Below, piece by piece: positions 55,464 through 64,000 of a DNA stretch of 64,000 bases (the first letter of the stretch is position 1; every line of letters starts with the position of its first letter). The position numbers and the translations under genes are program-made. Below the pieces are notes generated by a model that saw only the letters and a list, made by a program, of their open reading frames with translations, did no database searches and was not told the origin of the DNA. This DNA comes from Bacillus luti (GTDB lineage: Bacteria; Bacillota; Bacilli; Bacillales; Bacillaceae_G): NCBI RefSeq assembly GCF_001884105.1, contig NZ_MACI01000047.1, forward strand, positions 47,821-111,820, in the 5' to 3' direction.

Positions 55464-56996
55464 TTACACTTGTACCGCTTTTTCTCGTAATGCTCTTCGC
55501 AGTAATTTACCTGTCGTATTCTTCGGCAATTCTGCTAAAAATTCAATACTCATTGGTACTTTATATTTCGCTAAATGTAACGTGCAGTAATGCATGAGCT
55601 CTTCTTCTGTTACGCTCGTTTGCTTCAGAACGACGTAAGCTCGTACTGCTTCTCCTAAGTTTTCGTCCGGTACGCCAATTACGACAACTTCCGCTACAGA
55701 TTCGTGCGTGTACAATACTTCTTCTACTTCACGCGGATATACGTTATAACCGCCAACTAGGACGATGTCTTTTTTGCGGTCAACGATATAGAAGTAACCT
55801 TCTTCATCCATTTTCGCTAAGTCACCTGTATATAGCCAGCCGTCTTTTAATGTCGCAGCTGTATCTTCTGGCGCATTATAGTAACCTTTCATCACGTTAG
55901 GTCCGCGAACGATTAATTCACCGACTGCACCGACTGGTACTTCTTCCCCAAGTTCATTTACAATTTTATTTTCTACATGCCAAATATTTGTGCCAATTGA
56001 CCCTGGTTTACGAGGACGATCTAACGGATTGAAACAAGTAACTGGTGATGCTTCTGATAAACCATATCCTTCTGAAACAATTACGTCAAAACGTTTTTCA
56101 AAGTTTTGCAGAAGCGCAACAGGCATTGACGCACCACCTGAAATACAAAGGCGAAGTGTCTTCACATCTTCTGCGCTCGCTTCTTCAAATAAATATAAGT
56201 AATTGTACATCGTCGGTACGCCAGCAAAAATTGTTGGCTCATACGTACGACAAATACGGAATACTTCTTTCGGACTAAACTTTGGTAACATTAAAATCGT
56301 TGCTCCGTTCACAATCGGTGCGTTTACCGCAACTGTTAAACAGAACACGTGGAACATCGGCAGTGCCGCAACGACGCGGTCATCAGCCGTATATTGTAAA
56401 TACGACGCCACATCGCTCGCATTACTATATAAATTCTTATTTGTTAACATAGCGCCTTTCGGTTTTCCAGTTGTGCCTGACGTGTATAGGATAACCGCTA
56501 CATCTTCTTCATCTAGTTCAGGACCTTCGTAAGTTGTATCTCCAGTTCCTACAAAACTAGTAAACGTTTTCATTTTTTCGGTTTCTGTATGGTTAAAATC
56601 TGATGAGGTTTCGCATATGATGATATTTTCTAATGAAGGAAGTCTTGTTGTAAGAGATTGTATAACAGGTAGAAGGACGTCGAGTACGATGATTGTTTTT
56701 ACATCTCCATTTTGTAAAATGTAATGTATTTCGTCTGCTGTATAAATTGGATTAACTGGAATGACAGTTGCTCCCGCTTTCATTGTTCCATATAAACCGA
56801 CCAAAAAATGTGGTGAATTCCCAACAACTAATGCGACATTGTCCCCTTTTCCAATGCCCATTTTTGCTAAATTGCTAGAAAACCTCGTGACCATTTTGTT
56901 TAATTGGTCATACGAGACCGACTGATCCATAAAAACATAAGCCGGTTTATCCCCCTTCTTTTTTGCCGTTTCAGCCAAAGATTGAACGAGATTCAC
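55464..56996 (-). CDS. lcfB: Long-chain acyl-CoA synthetase (AMP-binding) LcfB/YhfL
   Basis: 510 aa. The P-loop VILYTSGTTGKPKGAM, adenylate motif YGLSEASPVTCFNPLD, YTGDLAKMDEEGYFYIVDR and Lys in PKNTTGKLLRR show an acyl-activating enzyme making acyl-CoA via acyl-AMP. The sequence resembles LcfB (YhfL) of B. subtilis closely. It lies next to yhfM and lplJ, as there. AAAGGTGGGG precedes its ATG. It may feed beta-oxidation or growth on fatty acids. Confidence 0.93.
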   Translation of the reverse strand: MNLVQSLAETAKKKGDKPAYVFMDQSVSYDQLNKMVTRFSSNLAKMGIGKGDNVALVVGNSPHFLVGLYGTMKAGATVIPVNPIYTADEIHYILQNGDVKTIIVLDVLLPVIQSLTTRLPSLENIIICETSSDFNHTETEKMKTFTSFVGTGDTTYEGPELDEEDVAVILYTSGTTGKPKGAMLTNKNLYSNASDVASYLQYTADDRVVAALPMFHVFCLTVAVNAPIVNGATILMLPKFSPKEVFRICRTYEPTIFAGVPTMYNYLYLFEEASAEDVKTLRLCISGGASMPVALLQNFEKRFDVIVSEGYGLSEASPVTCFNPLDRPRKPGSIGTNIWHVENKIVNELGEEVPVGAVGELIVRGPNVMKGYYNAPEDTAATLKDGWLYTGDLAKMDEEGYFYIVDRKKDIVLVGGYNVYPREVEEVLYTHESVAEVVVIGVPDENLGEAVRAYVVLKQTSVTEEELMHYCTLHLAKYKVPMSIEFLAELPKNTTGKLLRRALREKAVQV

Positions 56997-57182
56997 ACAA
57001 ACCCCACCTTTATAAAATTTAGAATATTTAAAAATTCTAAATTAATTATATTAAAAGAAAATTAAAGTGGCAAGTGATATTCCATTAACTGCATATACAT
57101 GAGTCACCTCCTCTTAGTTTACTTTGGAAGGATAAGGGAATTTTGTTTGCAAGTAATTTATGAAACGATCCCTAAAATCATT

Positions 57183-57575
57183 TTAGGATATCTTTTCTCT
57201 AAGTCTTTCAACTTCTTCTTTATTTAAGCTCGTATACTCCCCGTACAAATTCATAACGTCCGCTCCATCTTCATGAAAGAACACCGTAACATATAATGTT
57301 GGTAATCCTTTGTAGTCTTCATTTATCGATAAAACAACATCTGGCGTTTTATTCACAGTGCTGAACGTTTCATTTCTTTTCCATCTCTTATTTTGGAATA
57401 TGTCTTGTATATCCTGTATCTTTTGCCTGTTATCTGTATTCGTATAATATATGACATGATCTCCCGCTGGTTTTCCGATAGATAAAATTGTACGACTTGA
57501 GGGCAATTCACTGTTACACGCTGTCATTCCGATGACGAAGCTGAGCAATAATACAACGTACATTACCCTTTTCAT
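57183..57575 (-). CDS. yhfM: Lipoprotein YhfM-like
   Basis: 130 aa from the ATG giving MKRVMYVVLLLSFVIGMTAC, with AGGAGGCGGATCGAT upstream; 47 codons further upstream are open but unsupported. A lipobox (GMTAC, Cys20) predicts a membrane lipoprotein. The rest is a small beta-rich domain. It lies between lcfB and lplJ, as I remember yhfM in B. subtilis. Function unknown. Confidence 0.75.
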   Translation of the reverse strand: MKRVMYVVLLLSFVIGMTACNSELPSSRTILSIGKPAGDHVIYYTNTDNRQKIQDIQDIFQNKRWKRNETFSTVNKTPDVVLSINEDYKGLPTLYVTVFFHEDGADVMNLYGEYTSLNKEEVERLREKIS

Positions 57576-57648
57576 ATCGATCCGCCTCCTTTTAAATATA
57601 TATATTCCTTTATGAGGGGCAGATGTCTTGGAAATAGATGTTTTGTGA

Positions 57649-57716
57649 TACATGAAATTATATCGGCGATTTTTCAAATATATCGACTTACCGACAAAAC
57701 ATGACAATCCACGCAA
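57649..57716. repeat. Intergenic repeat, copy 2 (TACATGAAATTATAT family)
   Basis: Shares ordered blocks with 45115-45208 (TACATGAAATTATAT, GATTTTT, TATATCGA, TTACCGACAAAA, ACAATCC). It is shorter than copy 1. Confidence 0.5.
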
Positions 57717-57721
57717 AAAGA

Positions 57722-57750
57722 AAGAGGCTGCCAGTTATGACAGCCTCCCT
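57722..57750 (-). terminator. lplJ terminator
   Basis: GAGGCTG pairs with CAGCCTC over a 10-nt loop. The T-run (CTTTCTTTTT) follows on the minus strand. Confidence 0.85.
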
Positions 57751-57755
57751 CATTG

Positions 57756-58745
57756 TTAGAAGAATAAATGTAAGAAATCTTCTGTTGTAATATTACCGAA
57801 GTAACGTGCGATATCTACGCCTTCTAAAGCTGTAGTGAATGCATCTTTATCGAATTGTACGCCTGTTAGACGCTCTTCAATGTCATGAACATCTAGTGAG
57901 CCGAAGAAGTCACCGTAAATTTTGCATTCTGTTACTGTTCCTTTTTTCACTTCTAGACGAACGTCAACTTGTCCAACTGTGAAGCGGTGTGAATGTTGTA
58001 AGTTGAACTTCGGAGATTTTCCGTAGTTCCAGTCCCAATTTTGGTAGCGCTCTTCAGAAAGTTTGTGGATTTCTTTCCAATCCTCTTCTGTTAATTCGTA
58101 CGTTGGAATTTCTGTTTCCCCTTCGAAAATTGTTTCTAGAAGAAGTTGTCTAAACTCTTCTGTCGTCATTTTTTCGTTTAGGAATTCTGTAATATTCGCA
58201 ACGCGGCTACGAATTGATTTAATTCCTTTTGATTGAATCTTATCCATTTTTACTTTTAATGCTGATACAACGTGATCGATTTCAGAGTCAAATAGTAACG
58301 TACCGTGACTGAACATACGACCTTTCGTTGAGAACTGCGCGTTACCTGAAATTTTTCTACCTTCAGCTAAAATGTCGTTACGACCACTTAGTTCTGCATT
58401 TACGCCTAATTTACCAAGCGCTTTCGTTACAGGTTCTGTGAATTTTTTGAAGTTGCTGAAACTATCTCCATCATCTTTCGTAATAAAGCTGAAGTTTAAG
58501 TTTCCTAAATCGTGATATACTGCGCCTCCGCCGGATAAACGACGAACGACATGAATACCCTTTTCTTTTACGTAATCTGCATTAATTTCTTCTACTGTGT
58601 TTTGGTTTTTACCAATGATAATCGAAGGTTCGTTAATGTAGAACAGTAAATATGTTTCGTTAATATCTAAGTTTTTTACACAGTATTCTTCAATTGCTAA
58701 GTTTATTCTAGGATCTGTAATCCCTTTATTATCAATAAATAACAT
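57756..58745 (-). CDS. lplJ: Lipoate-protein ligase LplJ
   Basis: 329 aa. The LplA-type catalytic domain has RRLSGGGAVYHDLGNLNFSF and SGNAQFSTKGRMFSHGTLLF (Lys for adenylate). A C-terminal accessory domain follows (about 245-329). It attaches exogenous lipoate to E2 and GcvH proteins. It is 9 bp after yhfI, so the two form an operon, the order in B. subtilis (yhfI-yhfJ). Confidence 0.95.
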   Translation of the reverse strand: MLFIDNKGITDPRINLAIEEYCVKNLDINETYLLFYINEPSIIIGKNQNTVEEINADYVKEKGIHVVRRLSGGGAVYHDLGNLNFSFITKDDGDSFSNFKKFTEPVTKALGKLGVNAELSGRNDILAEGRKISGNAQFSTKGRMFSHGTLLFDSEIDHVVSALKVKMDKIQSKGIKSIRSRVANITEFLNEKMTTEEFRQLLLETIFEGETEIPTYELTEEDWKEIHKLSEERYQNWDWNYGKSPKFNLQHSHRFTVGQVDVRLEVKKGTVTECKIYGDFFGSLDVHDIEERLTGVQFDKDAFTTALEGVDIARYFGNITTEDFLHLFF

Positions 58746-58754
58746 CGTATCACC

Positions 58755-59489
58755 TCATGAGTTCCATACGTAGCCACTATGCGCTAGCGTAATATGACCA
58801 CTGAAAATTTGTTTTGCTTCTGTTACTAAATCAGATGGGTTGCCTGTATGCGGTAAGTGCGTTAGTAAAAGTTCCTTTACGTTTGCATCTTTCGCAATAC
58901 TTGCTACTTCTGTACTATTCATATGCCCTGCTTTTGCCGCTTCTTGATGTGCATACATATTACACTCACAAATGAAAAGATCCGCATCTTTTGTGAATGG
59001 AATGAATTCAGGAATATAACTAGAATCAGCGCTGTATACTACGATATCATCACCAGCTGTAATACGCATCGCAAAGCATGTAACAGGATGAACAGTTTTT
59101 AAAAATGAAATAGAGAACGGTCCAACTTGCAGTGTTTCTTCTGGGTTGTACGCGATTCCTTTCGTGTGTGGTTCATGCGTTAAAGATTGGAATCCATTCT
59201 CATCAAACGTATGACCGTATATTGGTAACTCCGGTAGTTGTCCTTTTGTGGCACTCGTAATTAATCTCGCATATTGCAATACCCCAATGTCTGCAACATG
59301 ATCGTGATGATAGTGCGACAGTACAACTGCATCTATATCAGATGGCGTTATATATTTTTGAATCTGTGCTAGTACACCACTACCACAGTCGACAAGTAAA
59401 CGAAAACCATCGTGTTCAAACAAATACCCCGACGTTGCTTCTCCCGCTTCTGGAAAGCCGCCCCAAAAGCCGACAACAGTCATTTTCAT
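58755..59489 (-). CDS. yhfI: MBL-fold metallohydrolase YhfI
   Basis: 244 aa. The beta-lactamase-fold metal motif LSHYHHDHVADIG (HxHxDH) is followed by HPVTCFAMR, SADSSYIPEF and LTHLPHTGNP. It resembles RNase Z-like hydrolases. Substrate unknown; its operon with lplJ suggests a link to lipoate or acyl metabolism, but that is inference. Confidence 0.88.
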   Translation of the reverse strand: MKMTVVGFWGGFPEAGEATSGYLFEHDGFRLLVDCGSGVLAQIQKYITPSDIDAVVLSHYHHDHVADIGVLQYARLITSATKGQLPELPIYGHTFDENGFQSLTHEPHTKGIAYNPEETLQVGPFSISFLKTVHPVTCFAMRITAGDDIVVYSADSSYIPEFIPFTKDADLFICECNMYAHQEAAKAGHMNSTEVASIAKDANVKELLLTHLPHTGNPSDLVTEAKQIFSGHITLAHSGYVWNS

Positions 59490-59608
59490 ATGTATCCTTC
59501 CTTTCTAAAACCGAGTAGCCATGCAGTTTTTACTTACATCCTACATTGTTAACTATAATCCATTTCCTAAACTTTTTCATTAATTTTCAATTTGTTATAA
59601 AACAGTTG

Positions 59609-59637
59609 TTGACTTTTGTTTTTTGTACTAATACAAT
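59609..59637 (+). promoter_or_regulatory. Sigma-A promoter of yhfH
   Basis: TTGACT, a 17-bp spacer and TACAAT lie 32 bp before the yhfH start. One mismatch in each hexamer. Confidence 0.7.
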
Positions 59638-59668
59638 GATAGTAAGAAATGGAAATGGAGGGATTGAC

Positions 59669-59797
59669 ATGATCGATCAACCAATGGAGTTTTTCAGGAA
59701 TTTACCGACGAAAACTTGTGCGCACTGCGGGAAAGAAATTGATGAGCAGCACGAAGCATACCATAACAAATGTGACGATTGCGTTCACGAAGAATAG
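59669..59797 (+). CDS. yhfH: YhfH family small zinc-ribbon protein
   Basis: 42 aa from ATG 59669 with GGAGGGATTGAC upstream. Two CxxC pairs (CAHCGKEIDEQ, CDDC) indicate a zinc ribbon. The size and position, divergent from yhfI, match yhfH of B. subtilis. Function unknown. Confidence 0.85.
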   Translation: MIDQPMEFFRNLPTKTCAHCGKEIDEQHEAYHNKCDDCVHEE

Positions 59798-59816
59798 TAA
59801 TTTGTGAACAGAAAAA

Positions 59817-59846
59817 AACCTAGCAGACATAGTCTACTAGGCTAAT
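59817..59846. terminator. Terminator between yhfH and the LacI-family gene
   Basis: CCTAGCAGAC pairs with GTCTACTAGG with one mismatch, at a convergent junction. Confidence 0.8.
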
Positions 59847-60850
59847 AACATCGTATCCTTCATCGTTGAACCTTTCACCAAGAGCTCCAGTTCAAACTCA
59901 TACAATTCTTTTTTCCTATAATTTTTCGTATGGATTTTATCCATCATCAGGTCGACAACTTTTCGAGCCATCTCATCGATTGGCTGTTCAATTGTCGTAA
60001 TACCTGGTTCTGTAATCTGTGCTAAAATTTGATTATCAAAACCGATAACAGCGAGATCATCTGGAATGCTCCAGTCATGGCGTTTCGCCTCTGAAATAAT
60101 TCCAGCTGCTACCTCGTCGCCTCCTGCCAAAATCGCGGTAGGATTTTTTTTGTCCTTTAATACTTCATGGAATATCCTCTTTCCATCATCCCAAGAGAAA
60201 GCGTTTTCAAGAAAATCGATCGCTTCCACTTCTCTACTCTTTTCAGTAATCGCACGCAAAAAGCCCATTTTTCGCTGTTGGCTAACAACTTTGGTTTCGT
60301 TACCACGGCAAAAAATAAGATTACGATACCCTTGTTCTAACACATGCTTAGCAGCTATGTATGCTCCTTGCGCATGATCAAACTTCACTGTTGGAACATT
60401 TGCTTCCTCAATATATTCATTACATAACACGATTGGACCGTGTTGTAAGTATGGCTCTACATCTTCCCACGGATTTTCTAGTGAACATAGAATAATCCCA
60501 TCTACTTGTTTCGTAGATAATAATTGTAAATACTCCATCTCTTTTTCCGGTAAATATCTTGTTTGACAAATAATCAGTTTATATTTATGTTCAGAAGCAG
60601 CAATCTCGATTGCTTCAATAAATCGACTGAAGAAAGGATTTGTAATCCTTGGAACTAGCACCGCAATTGTTTCCGTCTTTTGTTTACGAAGTCTTCTCGC
60701 CGCAGAATTAGGAACGAATCCTAAATGCTTCATTGCTAATTGAACCCTTTTTTTCTTCTCATCTGAAACATATGGATGATTATTAATCACCCTAGAAACC
60801 GTTGTCCTTGATAACCCCGCTAATTTCGCCACGTCCTCGATAGTCGACAC
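59837..60850 (-). CDS. LacI-family transcriptional regulator
   Basis: 337 aa from a GTG start with GGGGGAG upstream; 23 codons upstream are open but hold the operator. The N-terminal HTH is STIEDVAKLAGLSRTTVSRV with hinge NSAARRLRKQKT, followed by a periplasmic-binding-protein-like effector domain. The ligand is unknown and no sugar operon adjoins. A perfect palindrome just upstream suggests autoregulation. Confidence 0.9.
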   Translation of the reverse strand: MSTIEDVAKLAGLSRTTVSRVINNHPYVSDEKKKRVQLAMKHLGFVPNSAARRLRKQKTETIAVLVPRITNPFFSRFIEAIEIAASEHKYKLIICQTRYLPEKEMEYLQLLSTKQVDGIILCSLENPWEDVEPYLQHGPIVLCNEYIEEANVPTVKFDHAQGAYIAAKHVLEQGYRNLIFCRGNETKVVSQQRKMGFLRAITEKSREVEAIDFLENAFSWDDGKRIFHEVLKDKKNPTAILAGGDEVAAGIISEAKRHDWSIPDDLAVIGFDNQILAQITEPGITTIEQPIDEMARKVVDLMMDKIHTKNYRKKELYEFELELLVKGSTMKDTMLLA

Positions 60851-60868
60851 GAAATTCTCCCCCTTTGC

Positions 60869-60883
60869 ATGAAAACGTTTTCT
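60869..60883. promoter_or_regulatory. cre-like operator upstream of the LacI-family gene
   Basis: ATGAAAACGTTTTCT fits the cre consensus WTGNAANCGNWNNCW at every fixed position and holds a perfect GAAAACGTTTTC palindrome. It lies 19-33 bp before the start. It could be bound by CcpA or by the encoded regulator itself. Confidence 0.65.
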
Positions 60884-61047
60884 TAATCTGATTATATAGT
60901 ATATTATTGGAAACTGCAATATAGGTTGTTATGATTTTACTATATTAATATTATACATAGGGAAAAGTATGTTAATGGGAGGGGAATTTATACTGCTTTT
61001 AGAAGTATACAGTAGGCATATTTATAAAAGATAAAGGGAGATATTTC

Positions 61048-61989
61048 ATGAATCGGACGGATCGTTTATTAGCTATATTAATTGAATTACAAAGAAAACA
61101 AACTGTTACAGCACAAAGCTTAGCTGAAAAATTTGAGACAAGTATAAGAACAATTTATCGAGATATGGATGCACTTAGTGAATCTGGCGTCCCACTTTTC
61201 GCCATGCCTGGCCACGGTTATTCATTAATGGATGGTTATTTCTTACCACCCATTCAACTTACGCCTGAAGAGGCTGTTACTCTTTTATTAGGCGGTGATT
61301 ATATCGAGAAAACTTTCACCTCTTCTTTTTCTATACATGCGCAATCAGCAAAAGAGAAACTTGAAATTGTCCTCCCTGCTGATCAACAAAAGAAAGCCCT
61401 AGAATTACGAGAAACTTTCCGTTTCCTTTCTCCTATATTTTCACACAAACAATCTGAACAAGAAAAACTTGAAACCGAACTTATCCTGTTGCAAGAATCT
61501 ATCCAAAAAGAACAGGCTATCTCTTTTTCTTATCGTAAACCAAGAGAAACTACAAAAATAAAACGGACCGTTCATCCTTACGGCTTAGTCAATATTTCAG
61601 GAATTTGGTACATCGTTGCTCATTGTTTACTTCGAAAACAAATACGTAATTTTCGTTTAGATCGTATGGATACGTTACAGCAAGAGCAAGAATTCTTTAC
61701 GAAACCAAAAGACTTTTCTTTACAAAACTATAAGCCCGAAAGCAATCGTACTGTTACAATCCATTTATTGTTTCCATCTCATATTGCACATAAAATTATT
61801 GAATCACGATATTTTTTTATAGATTCATATGAGCATAGAGACAATGGTTTTCACGTCTTTTTGAAATCAAGAAACATAGACGAAGTATTTCAATGGGTAT
61901 TAAGCTGGGGAAGCCAAGTGCAAGTACTTGAACCAAAAATTCTTTCTGAGAAAATCCGTGATGAAGCAAAAAAAATGTTGCAACTTTAA
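61048..61989 (+). CDS. HTH/WYL-domain transcriptional regulator (YafY type)
   Basis: 313 aa. The N-terminal HTH_11 motif is TAQSLAEKFETSIRTIYRDMD and the WYL domain (about 140-235) has YRKPRETTKIKRTVHPYGL and GIWYIVAHCLLRKQIRNFRL. A C-terminal WCX-like segment follows. It probably senses a ligand or DNA. AAGGGAG ribosome site. It may act on the DinB gene 92 bp downstream. Confidence 0.88.
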   Translation: MNRTDRLLAILIELQRKQTVTAQSLAEKFETSIRTIYRDMDALSESGVPLFAMPGHGYSLMDGYFLPPIQLTPEEAVTLLLGGDYIEKTFTSSFSIHAQSAKEKLEIVLPADQQKKALELRETFRFLSPIFSHKQSEQEKLETELILLQESIQKEQAISFSYRKPRETTKIKRTVHPYGLVNISGIWYIVAHCLLRKQIRNFRLDRMDTLQQEQEFFTKPKDFSLQNYKPESNRTVTIHLLFPSHIAHKIIESRYFFIDSYEHRDNGFHVFLKSRNIDEVFQWVLSWGSQVQVLEPKILSEKIRDEAKKMLQL

Positions 61990-62081
61990 TTGTTGCATTT
62001 CACTACTGACATAATGTTGTCAGCATTACTTCTTTATAGTAGATAGTAACAAATACATTTTCATAAAAAGGAGTTAGTGAT

Positions 62082-62582
62082 ATGAAGAATTTTGAAGAGT
62101 TAGCAACGTACTACATAGGGGAATTAGAAAAGTACTCTATAGAACAATTTAGGATGAAGCCTTCTAGTGGGGAATGGTCTCTCGGTCAAATGTATAATCA
62201 TTTAATTGCCTCCACATACATGCAATTAAATGCAATCACACAATGTAAAACTGAAACACCATCAATAACTAACACAAAAACAGATATGGGTGAAAAAGTA
62301 TATAAACTTGGTGCTTTCCCGGATATACAAATAAAAGTACCTGGTCATTCAGGATATACACCTGAAAACCCAGCTAACAAAGAAGAAGTGCAGAAGCAAT
62401 TTCTAGAATTAATTACAATTGTAAAAAATACGGAACCAACACTCCCTTCTATCGCAGATGATTGTAAAGTCGAACATCCCGGGCTTGGTTACTTAAATGC
62501 AGCAGAATGGTTCCAACTTATTTCTATGCATTTTGCACATCATCTTCGTCAGAAAGATCGACTGGAACTAAAGGTTTGCTAA
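62082..62582 (+). CDS. DinB family protein
   Basis: 166 aa, four-helix-bundle family with three His that can bind a metal: His46 in LGQMYNHLIAS, and HFAHHLRQKDRL at the end. Related proteins are thiol-dependent transferases or damage-linked proteins. AAAGGAG precedes its ATG. Function unknown. Confidence 0.85.
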   Translation: MKNFEELATYYIGELEKYSIEQFRMKPSSGEWSLGQMYNHLIASTYMQLNAITQCKTETPSITNTKTDMGEKVYKLGAFPDIQIKVPGHSGYTPENPANKEEVQKQFLELITIVKNTEPTLPSIADDCKVEHPGLGYLNAAEWFQLISMHFAHHLRQKDRLELKVC

Positions 62583-62602
62583 GCGTAAACCTTTCCACTA
62601 AA

Positions 62603-62632
62603 AAGAGACTGCCAATATTGGCAGTTTCTTCA
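62603..62632 (+). terminator. DinB gene terminator
   Basis: GAGACTGCCAA pairs with TTGGCAGTTTC, followed by a short T-rich tail. Confidence 0.85.
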
Positions 62633-62717
62633 CTAAAATATTCACTTACTATATGACTACTCATAAAATCCCGTATCCAAGCATGTTACCTTGCTACTAA
62701 CCGAAGACTTCTCTTTT

Positions 62718-63227
62718 TTATTCAATATAAAACCCCATCAATACGTCATCTCCATATGATCCATCTTCATATTTAATTTGCTTTCTTTGTCTTCCTTCCT
62801 CTACAAATCCCATACGTTTATACACCTTAATCGCCCTATCATTAATAGAAACTACGCCTAAGCAAATTTTCTCTAAACCTTTCTGCTCTTTAGCCCAACT
62901 AATAAGAAATTCAATTAGCTTCGTACCAATGCCTTGATTACAGTACGCCTCTCTAATCCCCATTCCCATTGTGCCCGCATGTCGTAAACGTTCTAGTTCA
63001 TATCGATTGAAAAGTAAAAAGCCAACTACCTTACTATCAACTTCATAAACTATGTAAAGATTACCTTTTTCATTGCTTTTCCGTATTTTTTCTCTTTCTG
63101 CACCAATATCATTTTGTAATTGATTTGGAGACACTATAAAAAACTTTGTAGTACTTTCCGATAATATAATTTCTTTTCTAATCTCCATAATGGATTCCGC
63201 ATCAACCTCTTTTGCTAATCGTATCAC
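62718..63227 (-). CDS. GNAT family N-acetyltransferase
   Basis: 169 aa. The acetyl-CoA-binding motif is GMGIREAYCNQGIGTKLIEF, followed by ICLGVVSINDRAIKVYKRMGF. Substrate unknown (peptide, amine or antibiotic). It starts at the ATG after a GAGGTGATTC ribosome site. Confidence 0.88.
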   Translation of the reverse strand: MIRLAKEVDAESIMEIRKEIILSESTTKFFIVSPNQLQNDIGAEREKIRKSNEKGNLYIVYEVDSKVVGFLLFNRYELERLRHAGTMGMGIREAYCNQGIGTKLIEFLISWAKEQKGLEKICLGVVSINDRAIKVYKRMGFVEEGRQRKQIKYEDGSYGDDVLMGFYIE

Positions 63228-63291
63228 TGAATCACCTCGTACTTTTTACTACAAAGATGAATAAATAACATAGGGATTGCCCGCTGATTCA

Positions 63292-63597
63292 TTATTTTAA
63301 CTCCTCCCACTTCGTCCAAACTTCTCTCCCGTTTATTTGGTACATATTATCCTCTCGATCCATAAATCCGTGCACGATAAACTCGCGTCTAATTGTACAA
63401 AAGTCCTCATGATATTGTTTGATGAATGTATTCATTTCTTTTTCCGTATATTGATTCTCTGCATTTAATTTGCTAACTAAATGCTCTAACAATACTAATT
63501 TTTTCTTCTTTTGACCTGGAATCGATTTTAAGCGGTCTTCTTTATCGAAAAAGTTACGAATGGTCGTATCTCTGAATTTCATTTCGCTTTCTGTCAT
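63292..63597 (-). CDS. DUF2087 family protein
   Basis: 101 aa with the DUF2087 pattern RLKSIPGQKKKKLVLLEHL, YTEKEMNTFIKQYHEDFCTI and REFIVHGFMDREDNMYQING. The winged-helix-like fold suggests nucleic acid contact; unproven. AAGGAGGAG precedes the ATG. It follows the 67-aa membrane gene with a 14-bp gap. Confidence 0.82.
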   Translation of the reverse strand: MTESEMKFRDTTIRNFFDKEDRLKSIPGQKKKKLVLLEHLVSKLNAENQYTEKEMNTFIKQYHEDFCTIRREFIVHGFMDREDNMYQINGREVWTKWEELK

Positions 63598-63611
63598 TTT
63601 GCTCCTCCTTA

Positions 63612-63815
63612 TTATTTATCCTTTTCCTTTTCTTTTTCACTGAAAAGATCCAGCGCATAACCTATGCTTATAAGGAAATAGTAGAATGCAAGAAATGCTA
63701 ACGTATCGTTTACACTTGTATATTCTTCTTTACGAAACAGGATAGGTGATAGTGTGAGAACTAAGAAATAGATGCATGGATACAGTATGAAATAATAGTT
63801 AAAATGTCTTCTCAT
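63612..63815 (-). CDS. Small membrane protein (67 aa)
   Basis: Two hydrophobic helices (about 7-27 and 37-57) and a charged Glu/Lys tail. No family recognised. It lies just before the DUF2087 gene in the same direction; AGGAGGGGC precedes its ATG. Confidence 0.65.
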   Translation of the reverse strand: MRRHFNYYFILYPCIYFLVLTLSPILFRKEEYTSVNDTLAFLAFYYFLISIGYALDLFSEKEKEKDK

Positions 63816-63910
63816 AGCCCCTCCTCTTTATATATGATTCTATTCAAATATTTGTAATCCTTTTTTACTCTCCCCTTCTCTTCTAATGTAAATCAAAAGG
63901 CATTTCCACA

Positions 63911-64000
63911 TAAAGTGAAACTTTAATTAGTGGGGGTTTTCTTCATCCCCCACTGATTATTAGCCTTCACCAATCGGACTTTTATGGGCAGTTGATCCCC
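63911..64000. repeat. bcr1-like intergenic repeat, truncated by window end
   Basis: Starts TAAAGTGAAACTTTAATTAG, then the GTGGGGG/CCCCCAC hairpin, AGCCTTCACCAATCGGACT and GGGCAGTTGATCCCC. From memory it resembles bcr1 of the B. cereus group. The first 45 bp match the repeat at 27221-27343. Confidence 0.65.

Overview
The window is chromosomal DNA of a low-GC, endospore-forming Firmicute, almost certainly a member of the Bacillus cereus group. The evidence is a complete gerP spore-coat operon with a sigma-K-type promoter, a Spo0E-like phosphatase, ComK, SLH-domain proteins, an aceB-aceA glyoxylate shunt pair, bcr1-like intergenic repeats and a PlcR-like palindrome. Gene order matches, as I remember it, the yis, addBA-sipV-yhjE-comK, yhfH-I-J-L-M-N and yvaDEF blocks of B. 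subtilis, with cereus-specific genes between them. I saw no rRNA, tRNA, prophage, IS transposase or CRISPR array.

Layout. 1-10 kb: 3' end of an ammonium transporter, an EEP-family phosphoesterase behind a PlcR-like box, katA and hemH with PerR-like boxes, a large secreted LamG/BIG2/dockerin/phosphodiesterase protein, and asnO. 10-16 kb: yisN, yisL, rocD (CodY-like box), a small membrane protein, yisK, a yisI-like spo0E gene and gerPABCDEF. 16-19 kb: an accessory island with a lipase-like protein whose putative catalytic triad is N-terminal and whose C-terminus is helical, a small helical partner, and two divergently transcribed near-identical membrane-anchored proteins separated by a relic of the lipase gene. 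This looks like a toxin/immunity locus, possibly related to type VII secreted lipases. 19-30 kb: an RpoA-CTD-like protein, addA/addB, signal peptidase I, a TVP38 membrane protein, an internally duplicated membrane protein and comK.

30-40 kb: an FkbM methyltransferase, a GT2 glycosyltransferase, a cold-shock gene with a long leader, an APH-family kinase, aceB-aceA, two SLH paralogues, an EamA transporter and the yhfN metalloprotease. 40-50 kb: a CPBP-protease operon divergent from a two-component system, a VOC protein, an AraC/GyrI regulator, an ECF sigma factor with its zinc anti-sigma factor, an HD hydrolase and yvaDEF with a clear TetR operator. 51-64 kb: a decayed CPBP gene, a metallophosphoesterase, a VanY-like carboxypeptidase, an orphan Fur-like box, lcfB, yhfM, lplJ, yhfI, yhfH, a LacI-family regulator with a cre-like operator, a WYL regulator, DinB, GNAT, DUF2087 and a bcr1-like repeat at the edge.

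Most genes are housekeeping or stress functions: peroxide defence and heme (katA/hemH), acetate and arginine use (aceBA, rocD), recombinational repair (addAB), competence, spore germination, and lipoate and fatty-acid activation. The least ordinary part is 16.1-18.9 kb.
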